The notes beneath the pieces were generated by a model. The model did no database searches and had not been told where the DNA came from. It saw only the letters and a list, made by a program, of their open reading frames with translations. From Fimbriimonadales bacterium (GTDB lineage: Bacteria; Armatimonadota; Fimbriimonadia; Fimbriimonadales; Fimbriimonadaceae), in assembly GCA_026418055.1 (NCBI GenBank), contig JAOACB010000002.1, forward strand, positions 62,001-126,000: DNA of 64,000 nt, written 5' to 3'. Both the position numbers and the translations under genes were made by a program. This document shows positions 54,646-61,611 of this stretch, one piece after another. The first letter of the stretch is position 1. Each line of letters begins with the position of its first letter.

Positions 54646-56597
54646 CGTTGCGACCGACTCGGGCCGCTCGGTCCTGACAGCATCGGCCAGTCGTCCGTGC
54701 GGAACGGCGACAGTGGCAGGCCTTCTGCGCTGTACACGTTCGCCACGGGGTTGGCCGCCCAAGCGTATCGGACTGCCGCCGGCGCCGGCACCTCGCGGGA
54801 GTGGACCGCGATGCGATCCCTGCCCACGATCTCCGCCTGCGCCCATCGCCAAATCCGGTCGGCTCCAGCGATCGCGAAACCCCTGGGCGGCCCGTTGCGA
54901 GACACGAGGAACGAGCCGTGGGTTTGAAATTCGAGAACGGCCTTCGAGCCCACCACCGTCATGCGTCGGTACTCCGGGCTGAGCAACGGGCCCCTCCGAC
55001 CGTAGGCGACACTCAGGGCTGCCAGCGCAAGCCGCCGCCCGACCGTCTGCTTGTCCTTGGGATGGATGTCGTTGGCTTCCCCGGCGTCGATGATCACGGC
55101 GACCGCGGATTTTCCGGCCCTCTTCGCCGCGATGCTCTGAGCCTCCCTCAACTCCGCCCAAGCGTCGTCGCCAGGCGCAGGGCTCCGCTCCAGATAGTTG
55201 GCCAGCTGCACGATCAGGAACGGGAACTTCCCCGATTGAAAGCCGAGGCGCCAGTCGGCGATCATTGCAGGCAGAAGCGAGCGGTATTGGTAGGCCCTCC
55301 CTACGTTGGACTCCCCTTGGTACCAGATCGAACCTTTGATCCCGAAGGGCAACCAAGGGTGGATCATGCCGTTGAACAGAGCCGTTGGGGTGTTGGGGTT
55401 CACGGAGATCGGGCCCGGGAGGCGCAGCGCCTTCGGCAACTCCCCCGAGGGCCTGAAGCGCCACTCCGTTAAAGGCAACGTTCGGTCGCCCAGCTGAACG
55501 TAGAGCTGGTTCAGGTCCGATCTCAAGCCGCCGGGCCCGCCCGTGTCGAGCACCCGAACGGCCACGTCGTTGCGTCCAGTCCTCAAGGCCGAGGCGGGGA
55601 TGCGATACCTTCGCGGCTCCTGCCAACCGTGCTTGCTGCCAACGAGCCGACCGTTCACCCACACCGTGTCCTGATCGTCGATGGCCCCAAGCACCAGCCA
55701 TGCATCCTGTTCCGGACGGCCGTCGCCAAGGTCGAAGGTCGCCCGGAACCACACGATGCCGTCGAACTCCGTCAAACCCGCGGCTTCGTAGGTCGGAGTT
55801 TCGACGCTGCGCCAGGCTCCTCGGTCCGTCGCCTGCCACCCCTCCTTGGTTCCCAGGTCTAGCCGGTCGATCCACTGCTCGAGCTCGTTCGCTCGTCTCT
55901 CCTCGAAGGCCCGAGGGTCCCGGGCGAATCGACTCAGCTCCTCCACAACTGGGCGGAAATCCGGTAGAGCCGTCAAAGCCTGAGCGCTGGTCCAAGCCTC
56001 CGCCACGGTTCCTCCCCAGCACGCCTGAATCAGCCCGATCGGCACCCCCAGCTCGCGCTGGAGGTCGCGGCCGAAGAAGTAGGCGACGGCCGAGAACCCG
56101 CCCCACCCACCTTGGGAAACGGCCTCCGGGCTGCAGACCTGCCATTGGCCCTCCGGCATCGGTTCGGGCCGCAGGCCAAACCGTCGCTCGGTGCGGAACA
56201 GCCGGATCTGGGGGTGGCGCGCGGCGGCGATCTCCGCTTCGGCGTTCTTGCTGATCGCCACGCCCTGTTCCATGTTCGACTGACCCGAGCAGATCCACAC
56301 ATCTCCGAACAGCACGTCGCGGAGCACCACGCGCTGCGGGCCCTCGACCACGACCTCGTAAGGTCCGCCAGCTCGAAACCTTGGCAGCCTGACCAACCAC
56401 TTGCCGGAAGCGTCGGCGCGCGTGGAAACCCTCTTGCCCCCAACCGACACTACAACCTCCGCACCGGGGTGGGTCCAACCCCAGATGGGAGCAGGAAACT
56501 CGCGTTGCAGCACCATGTGGTCGCCAAAGGCTCGACTCACGAAGGGCAACGATGGCGCCTGGAGCGCGGAACCAGCGATCAGCAGACCGAGCAACAC
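54642..56597 (-). CDS. Sialate O-acetylesterase-like SGNH hydrolase (secreted)
   Basis: This 651-residue protein matches bacterial sialate O-acetylesterases: an N-terminal jelly roll (FVSRAFGDHMVLQREFPAP, then IWGWTHPG), the nucleophile Ser in VWICSGQSNMEQG, LIQACWGGTVAEAWTS and, after an inserted beta domain (about residues 260-370), IKGSIWYQGESNVG and a C-terminal catalytic His region near DIHPKDKQ. The hydrophobic start suggests secretion. I chose the GTG at 56597, which begins VLLGLLIAGSALQAP; an in-frame ATG at 56723 would overlap the divergent gene's start. It removes acetyl groups from sugars. Confidence 0.82.
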   Translation of the reverse strand: MLLGLLIAGSALQAPSLPFVSRAFGDHMVLQREFPAPIWGWTHPGAEVVVSVGGKRVSTRADASGKWLVRLPRFRAGGPYEVVVEGPQRVVLRDVLFGDVWICSGQSNMEQGVAISKNAEAEIAAARHPQIRLFRTERRFGLRPEPMPEGQWQVCSPEAVSQGGWGGFSAVAYFFGRDLQRELGVPIGLIQACWGGTVAEAWTSAQALTALPDFRPVVEELSRFARDPRAFEERRANELEQWIDRLDLGTKEGWQATDRGAWRSVETPTYEAAGLTEFDGIVWFRATFDLGDGRPEQDAWLVLGAIDDQDTVWVNGRLVGSKHGWQEPRRYRIPASALRTGRNDVAVRVLDTGGPGGLRSDLNQLYVQLGDRTLPLTEWRFRPSGELPKALRLPGPISVNPNTPTALFNGMIHPWLPFGIKGSIWYQGESNVGRAYQYRSLLPAMIADWRLGFQSGKFPFLIVQLANYLERSPAPGDDAWAELREAQSIAAKRAGKSAVAVIIDAGEANDIHPKDKQTVGRRLALAALSVAYGRRGPLLSPEYRRMTVVGSKAVLEFQTHGSFLVSRNGPPRGFAIAGADRIWRWAQAEIVGRDRIAVHSREVPAPAAVRYAWAANPVANVYSAEGLPLSPFRTDDWPMLSGPSGPSRSQR

Positions 56598-56778
56598 CGG
56601 CTTGGGTACCTCCAGAGCTTGCACTTCTCCGAAAGGCGCCGAAGCTCCTGCCGGGTGTGCGACGGAGCGGCGGGATCCGTCAAAATCGCGGAGGCTCCGT
56701 CCACGGAGACCGCTTCTTTCCATGTCGTCCACCGATGCTCCGCAGCCGAACCCGTCGCCCCGGCGAGGGGACTCCCCG

Positions 56779-57933
56779 ATGGAGGTGGAGACCATGCTCC
56801 AACACGTCGAGGAGCGCGGTCAGCCGTTGGGGGCTTTGGTGCCGCCGCTCTTCCAAAGCGCCATCTACACGTACTCCGACCTGGACCGGTTTGAAGCCGC
56901 GGCGCAGGCCGCCTACCTCGATGATCCGGTGTACAGCCCTTGGGGAAACCCCACGGTGAGCTTGGTCGAGCGAAAGATGGCCGCCTTGGACGGCACTGAG
57001 GCCGCGAAGCTGACGGGCGACGGCATGGCGGCCATCGGCATGGCGCTCTTGGCGAGTCTTGAAAGGGGCTCCCACGTGGTGACCATCGACTCCACCTACT
57101 CCACCACCCTGCGTCTCCTCCGGGAGACGCTGCGGCGATACGGGGTGGAGTTCACGTGCGTCGACGGGCGTGAGCCGGAAAGCGTGTTCGATGCCGTCCG
57201 GCCCGATACGTCAGTGATCTTTCTGGAATCTCCCAGCAGCCTGCTGTTCCGTCTCCAAGACCTCGGTGCGATCGCGGCGTACGCTCGGCAGAAAGGGATC
57301 GTGACGATCATCGACAACACGTACAGCACTCCTCTCCGGCAACGGCCGGCCGAGCATGGCATCGACATCGTCGTCCAGAGCACCTCCAAGTACCTTGGAG
57401 GCCACAGCGATCTGAACGGCGGCGCGATCTGCGCGAGCCAGGAGCGCATCGATCGGCTAGCCCACGGCGAAGTGAAGCTCTTCGGCACCATCATGGCCCC
57501 GTTCGTGGCGTGGCTGCTTCTGCGAGGGATGCGCACCCTGGCCCTTCGTCTGCGGCACGTGGAGGAATCGGCCAACCACGTAGCCGCGTGGCTGCAGGCG
57601 CGCCCGGAGGTTGAAACCGTGCACCACCTCGGGTTGCAGGACTATCCCCAGCGCGAACTGTTCCTCCGCCAGATGCGGGGCTCCACCGGTTTGTTCTCCT
57701 TCGTCCCGCGGCGCCAAGACCGCGCCTGGTGCAAGGCGTTCCTGGAGGCTTTGAAGATCTTCCGCATCGGCGTGAGTTGGGGCGGTCCGTTCAGCTTGGC
57801 GATGCCCGCGCTCGACCCGACGTCTCCATCCGGTTCGCCCGTCCGGATCATCCGACTCTACTGCGGTTTGGAGAGTCAGCGGGACCTGATCGCCGACCTT
57901 CAGCAAGCCCTCGAGATAGCGAACTCCCTATGA
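56779..57933 (+). CDS. Trans-sulfuration PLP enzyme, MetB/MetC-type (first of tandem pair)
   Basis: This 384-residue Cys/Met-metabolism PLP enzyme could be a cystathionine gamma-synthase, beta-lyase or methionine gamma-lyase type. Seen: PPLFQSAIYTYSDLDRF, YSPWGNPTVSLVERKMAALDG, the cofactor Asp in IIDNTYSTPL and the PLP lysine in STSKYLGGHSDLNGG. The ATG at 56779 (MEVETMLQHVEERG) aligns with the start of its neighbour; ATGs at 56722 and 56794 are possible. It overlaps the second copy by ATGA. The upstream 56598-56778 stretch has no gene and no motif I can name. Confidence 0.87.
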   Translation: MEVETMLQHVEERGQPLGALVPPLFQSAIYTYSDLDRFEAAAQAAYLDDPVYSPWGNPTVSLVERKMAALDGTEAAKLTGDGMAAIGMALLASLERGSHVVTIDSTYSTTLRLLRETLRRYGVEFTCVDGREPESVFDAVRPDTSVIFLESPSSLLFRLQDLGAIAAYARQKGIVTIIDNTYSTPLRQRPAEHGIDIVVQSTSKYLGGHSDLNGGAICASQERIDRLAHGEVKLFGTIMAPFVAWLLLRGMRTLALRLRHVEESANHVAAWLQARPEVETVHHLGLQDYPQRELFLRQMRGSTGLFSFVPRRQDRAWCKAFLEALKIFRIGVSWGGPFSLAMPALDPTSPSGSPVRIIRLYCGLESQRDLIADLQQALEIANSL

Positions 57934-59105
57934 ACATGAAATCCGACGACCGCCTCTCGCCCTGCACGCTCATCCAGCACTACATGGAGGAGGATCCCCC
58001 TGAAGGCGCGCCGTCCTTTCCGCTGTTTCAGAACTCCAACTTCCTTTACGCGACCCACGAACGTTTCGTGGATGCGTTCTCGAACCTCTCCGGCCAATCG
58101 CCGTACATCTACAGCCGAGTCGGCAACCCCACGGTCGATCTGTTGGAGAGGAAGATCGCGAAGCTCGAGGGAGCGGAGGCCTGCCGAGCCACGTCGGCCG
58201 GCATCGCGGCGATCTCCGCGGTTCTGATGGACGCCGCCGAGCCCGGAGCGCACATCGTCGCCGAGGAGTTCTGCTATGGGTCGGTGCGACAGATGTGCGA
58301 CGAGGTGCTCTCGAAGATGGGCGTCACGCTCACGCTGGTCGACGGACGCGACACCCAAGCCGTGTTCGACGCCGTTCGGCCCGAGACCAAGCTGATCTAC
58401 CTGGAGTCCCCCTCGTCGATGGTGTTCCATCTTCAAGACATTCGGGCCATCGCGGAGTTCGCGAGGAAACGGGGGATTCGCACGGCGATCGACAACACGT
58501 ACGCCACACCGCTGCACCAGAGGCCGATCGAGCTCGGGGTGGACCTCGTGATCCACAGCTGCTCGAAATACCTGGGCGGTCACAGCGACCTGATCGGTGG
58601 GGCGATCTGTGGCCGGCGGGAGGACATCGATCGCATCAGCAGGGGACAGATCCATCTTTGGGGCAACATCATGGCTCCCTTCCCCGCCTGGCTGGTGCTG
58701 CGAGGAATGCGGACGCTTGGCGTCAGGCTGCGTCAGCACGAGAGCACGGCCTTGGGCCTTGCGTCGTGGCTCGAATCCCGACCGGAAGTGGACCGGGTCC
58801 TTCACCCGGGCTTGGAGTCGAACCCCCAGCGGGAGCTCTTCCTGCGACAGATGCAGGGATCGGGAGGCTTGTTCAGTTTCGTTCCTCGGGTACAGGAGGA
58901 GAAGCCTCTGATCCGGTTCCTGGACGCTCTTCGGCTGTTCCGGAAGGGCGTCAGTTGGGGAGGATTCGAAAGCTTGGCGATCCTCGCCAAGGTGGCCCCT
59001 AGCTGGGAGCCCGCGGGCTTCTGGCTAGTCCGCCTGTTCGCAGGCTTGGAGGACGAGGAGGATCTTCGCACGGACCTCGAGAGGGCGTTGGAAGAGATCC
59101 GCTGA
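57930..59105 (+). CDS. Trans-sulfuration PLP enzyme, MetB/MetC-type (second of tandem pair)
   Basis: This 391-residue paralogue of the preceding gene has the same layout: CTLIQHYMEEDPPEGAPSFP, YIYSRVGNPTVDLLERKIAKL, the cofactor Asp in AIDNTYATPL and the PLP lysine in SCSKYLGGHSDLIGG. The two proteins differ mainly in the substrate-entry loops, so they may take different substrates or form a mixed tetramer. The ATG at 57930 shares ATGA with the first copy. Together with metY they make three related PLP enzymes in the window. Confidence 0.87.
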   Translation: MNMKSDDRLSPCTLIQHYMEEDPPEGAPSFPLFQNSNFLYATHERFVDAFSNLSGQSPYIYSRVGNPTVDLLERKIAKLEGAEACRATSAGIAAISAVLMDAAEPGAHIVAEEFCYGSVRQMCDEVLSKMGVTLTLVDGRDTQAVFDAVRPETKLIYLESPSSMVFHLQDIRAIAEFARKRGIRTAIDNTYATPLHQRPIELGVDLVIHSCSKYLGGHSDLIGGAICGRREDIDRISRGQIHLWGNIMAPFPAWLVLRGMRTLGVRLRQHESTALGLASWLESRPEVDRVLHPGLESNPQRELFLRQMQGSGGLFSFVPRVQEEKPLIRFLDALRLFRKGVSWGGFESLAILAKVAPSWEPAGFWLVRLFAGLEDEEDLRTDLERALEEIR

Positions 59106-59136
59106 GACCTCCCGACTCCCTGGGAGCTCTCTCCGG

Positions 59137-59142
59137 TAGAAT
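59137..59142 (+). promoter_or_regulatory. -10-like element TAGAAT before the first subtilase
   Basis: TAGAAT lies 69 bases before the ATG at 59212 and ahead of a strong hairpin (59158-59183). A transcript from here would carry the hairpin in its 5' leader. Confidence 0.45.
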
Positions 59143-59157
59143 TGCGGGGTGAGGTAG

Positions 59158-59183
59158 GCGGAAAGCCCGAAGGGGCTTTCCGC
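59158..59183 (+). terminator. 11-base hairpin in the subtilase leader (terminator or attenuator)
   Basis: GCGGAAAGCCC and GGGCTTTCCGC pair perfectly around the GAAG loop, followed by TCCCTTTGTTG. It lies 53 bases after the PLP-enzyme stop and 28 bases before the subtilase ATG. It could end the upstream operon or act as an attenuator, since a -10-like site is upstream of it. Confidence 0.6.
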
Positions 59184-59211
59184 TCCCTTTGTTGCTGAGG
59201 TGGTCTCTCCC

Positions 59212-60960
59212 ATGTCGTTGCGGTGGCTTCGTTTGCGTTGCCTTTGCCTGCTTCCCGCCGTCGGGTGCGGCCTCGCCGCGGCCCAGAGTTCTTCTGGTTT
59301 CTCGGATGCCGCGCCATCCGTCCCCGGCCGTGTGTTGGTCCACTTCGCTCCGCTCCGGAGCGTGAGTTCGCTAAACGGCCCGATCCTTCTCGGTGGCCTA
59401 TTGGTAAGGCCGCTCGGCGACCAAGGGGCGTGGATCGTGCGGCCTCCCGCGGGAGCGCGAGAGGAGGCCTACGCCGAACAGCTCCGTCGCCAGCCCGGCA
59501 TCACGGCGGCAGAGCCGGACAGGCTTCACCCGATCCAGGGCGCTCCGAACGATCCGCTTTACCCGCAGCAGTGGCATCTGGCACGGGTGCGCGCCGCCGA
59601 GGCATGGGACCGGTCGCTCGGCTCACCCAGGGTGCTCGTCGCGATCTTGGACACAGGCATCGATCCCGACCACCCGGAACTTGCCTCCAAGGTCGTGGGC
59701 GGCACGAACCTCGTTGGCGGGAACAGCAGTTGGGCTGACGACCATGGCCATGGCACGGCCGTAGCCGGCGTGGTTGCGGCCGCGACCAACAACTCCCTCG
59801 GAGTCGCCTCCCTCGGCGCCGGCTGCGGCATGCTCGCGGTCAAGGTCGCCGACGCCAGAGGCGTCGCGAGCACCAGCAACCTGTACCAAGGCCTGCTCTG
59901 GGCTGCCGACCGCGGAGCCAAGGTGGCGAACCTCAGTTTCCGCGTAAGCGAGAGCTCGTTCGTCGCACTCGGCATGCAGTATTTCGTGTCCAAAGGCGGC
60001 GTGGTGACGGTGTCCGCTGGCAACCAAGGGGATCAAAGCACCGCTCCCGACAACCCTCACTGTTTGACCGTGTCCGCGACGACTTCCGCGGACTCCGTGG
60101 CGACGTGGTCGACGACGGGCTCCATCGTCGACCTTGCTGCCCCAGGGGACCTCATCCTTACGACCCAACGAGGCGGCACCTACGGTTATTGGTCCGGAAC
60201 CTCCTTCTCCGCGCCGCTCGTCGCAGCGGCGGCCGCCCTGGCCTTCGCTCGGAACGGAGGGCTGGAACCCTCGGCGGTCGTCAACGCCCTTCGGCTCGGA
60301 GCGAAGGACTTGGGCGCCTCTGGCTGGGACCCTTCCTTCGGGTACGGTCGTCTGGATGCCGCGGCCGCCCTGGATCTCTTGCCTGGAGGCGAGCCGGACG
60401 ACACGACTCCCCCCAGCGTGGAGTTCGTCGAGCCGACCAGCGGCGCCTCCCTGCGCGGCGTCGTCCAAGTGGCGGTTCGCGCCTCCGACGACCGCCGGGT
60501 TCGCTCGATCCGCTGGCTTTTGGACGGTGTGCACATGGGAACCCGAGAGGGAAGCACGCTTTTGGAGGCCGCTTGGGACACGGCGCAGTCCGCCAACGGC
60601 CTGCACTCCCTCACGGCTGTGGCCGAGGACGATGCTGGCAATCGGAAGGAGGAGACGATCCCTGTGCTGGTGCAGAACGGAGACGTCAGGCCGCCGAGGG
60701 TGCGGATGACGGCACCGCTGGAGGGTGAGGCGTTCGGAGATCGTCTCTCGGTGCGTGGGACCGCTGAGGACGAATCCGGCATCGCCAAGATCGAAGTCTA
60801 CGTCAACGGATCGCTGAAGGGCACTCGGACGAGATCGAGCTTCTCGATGGACTTGTTCACGAAGTCTTGGCGCGCCGGCACGTACCTCGTGTTCCTGAGG
60901 GCCTACGACAGGGCCGGAAACACCGCCGAAAGTCCGGTCCGAAGCGTCCAGAAGCGCTGA
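59212..60960 (+). CDS. Secreted subtilisin-like serine protease (S8) with two Ig-like domains
   Basis: This 582-residue protein has a signal peptide (MSLRWLRLRCLCLLPAVGC then AAA), an inhibitor-like propeptide (VPGRVLVHF to GITAAEPDRLHPI) and the S8 domain (about 125-400) with Asp in VAILDTGIDPDHPEL, His in DDHGHGTAVAGVV and Ser in GTSFSAPLVAAAA. Two C-terminal Ig-like domains follow, each with a PPSVEFVEPTSGASLRG-type opening and a DDAGN- or DRAGN-type ending. It is exported and self-processed. Codon choice is ordinary throughout, unlike the related gene at 61612. Confidence 0.9.
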   Translation: MSLRWLRLRCLCLLPAVGCGLAAAQSSSGFSDAAPSVPGRVLVHFAPLRSVSSLNGPILLGGLLVRPLGDQGAWIVRPPAGAREEAYAEQLRRQPGITAAEPDRLHPIQGAPNDPLYPQQWHLARVRAAEAWDRSLGSPRVLVAILDTGIDPDHPELASKVVGGTNLVGGNSSWADDHGHGTAVAGVVAAATNNSLGVASLGAGCGMLAVKVADARGVASTSNLYQGLLWAADRGAKVANLSFRVSESSFVALGMQYFVSKGGVVTVSAGNQGDQSTAPDNPHCLTVSATTSADSVATWSTTGSIVDLAAPGDLILTTQRGGTYGYWSGTSFSAPLVAAAAALAFARNGGLEPSAVVNALRLGAKDLGASGWDPSFGYGRLDAAAALDLLPGGEPDDTTPPSVEFVEPTSGASLRGVVQVAVRASDDRRVRSIRWLLDGVHMGTREGSTLLEAAWDTAQSANGLHSLTAVAEDDAGNRKEETIPVLVQNGDVRPPRVRMTAPLEGEAFGDRLSVRGTAEDESGIAKIEVYVNGSLKGTRTRSSFSMDLFTKSWRAGTYLVFLRAYDRAGNTAESPVRSVQKR

Positions 60961-61000
60961 CGATGCCTCTGCCTCACCCAAGGACGCCGCCTTGCGTCCC

Positions 61001-61019
61001 CGGGCCTACCCTTGGCCCG
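61001..61019. terminator. Weak hairpin between convergent genes
   Basis: CGGGCC and GGCCCG pair around TACCCTT, 40 bases after the subtilase stop and 6 bases before the end of the minus-strand small gene. It is short and without a T-run. Confidence 0.35.
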
Positions 61020-61024
61020 CGCGG

Positions 61025-61354
61025 CTAGGACGAGTAGTCCATGAAAGGTGGCTCCAAGGCCTCGGCAGCCTTTTTCCGCTCATAGCGGAGCTGGCGTTCG
61101 GAGGCCTCTAGAAAGGCGCTGGCTCTGCGGCGCAACTGAGCCAGCTCGGCGAACAAACCGGAGGACGGTGACTGCCCGAGGACCCCCTGCCAGAAGCGCC
61201 GCTCGTACTCGAACCCTCGCCACGCCTGCCGCCGCGCCAGTCGCCGAAGGCTCTCCGCCTTCTCTTCCGCCGACAGGTTCGACGCCAGAACGCGGCGCAC
61301 CCTGTTGCGCAACAAACCGAGAAACAACAGCTCGAACCGCTGCCTCCTGTTCAT
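61025..61354 (-). CDS. Small hypothetical helical protein
   Basis: This 109-residue, strongly basic and helical protein (RRQRFELLFLGLLRNRVRRV, then RRLARRQAWRGFEYERRFWQ) belongs to no family I recognise. No signal peptide, zinc site or helix-turn-helix is clear. The ATG at 61354 has a perfect AAGGAGG 5 bases upstream, the strongest ribosome-binding site in the window. An inverted repeat lies 24 bases further up. It sits between two secreted proteases on the opposite strand. Confidence 0.6.
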   Translation of the reverse strand: MNRRQRFELLFLGLLRNRVRRVLASNLSAEEKAESLRRLARRQAWRGFEYERRFWQGVLGQSPSSGLFAELAQLRRRASAFLEASERQLRYERKKAAEALEPPFMDYSS

Positions 61355-61378
61355 GCAAACCTCCTTGCTGCGTTCCGG

Positions 61379-61398
61379 AGAGAATGCGGGCATTCTCT
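61379..61398. promoter_or_regulatory. 20-base inverted repeat upstream of the small hypothetical gene
   Basis: AGAGAATGC-GG-GCATTCTCT is a perfect 9+9 inverted repeat with a 2-base centre, better suited to a dimeric DNA-binding protein than an RNA hairpin. It lies 24 bases upstream of the ATG at 61354. The rest of 61399-61611 holds one short hairpin (CCGGGC GTA GCCCGG) and nothing I recognise. Confidence 0.5.
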
Positions 61399-61611
61399 TT
61401 CGATGTGCCTACGAGGTTAGCTGCCGGGCTAGAGCCGAAAGTACTCTCCCAGTAGGGTTCGCCCCAGAAGTTGGTTCCCCCGCTCCGGGCGTAGCCCGGA
61501 TTCGGCTTAATGTCAGTATCCCACAGGCCGCCGTTGGTGTCCGGGACCGTCTCCTAAGAACCCGGCACTTTGCCGAAAGGCCTTCATCGGGCGCTGTGGC
61601 ATGTCCCCGAC

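Noticed and set aside
53605-56478. 957-codon minus-strand open frame over tdk and the esterase
   Set aside because: It covers the sialate O-acetylesterase in another frame of the same strand and is antisense to tdk; the esterase frame has catalytic motifs, this one has none.
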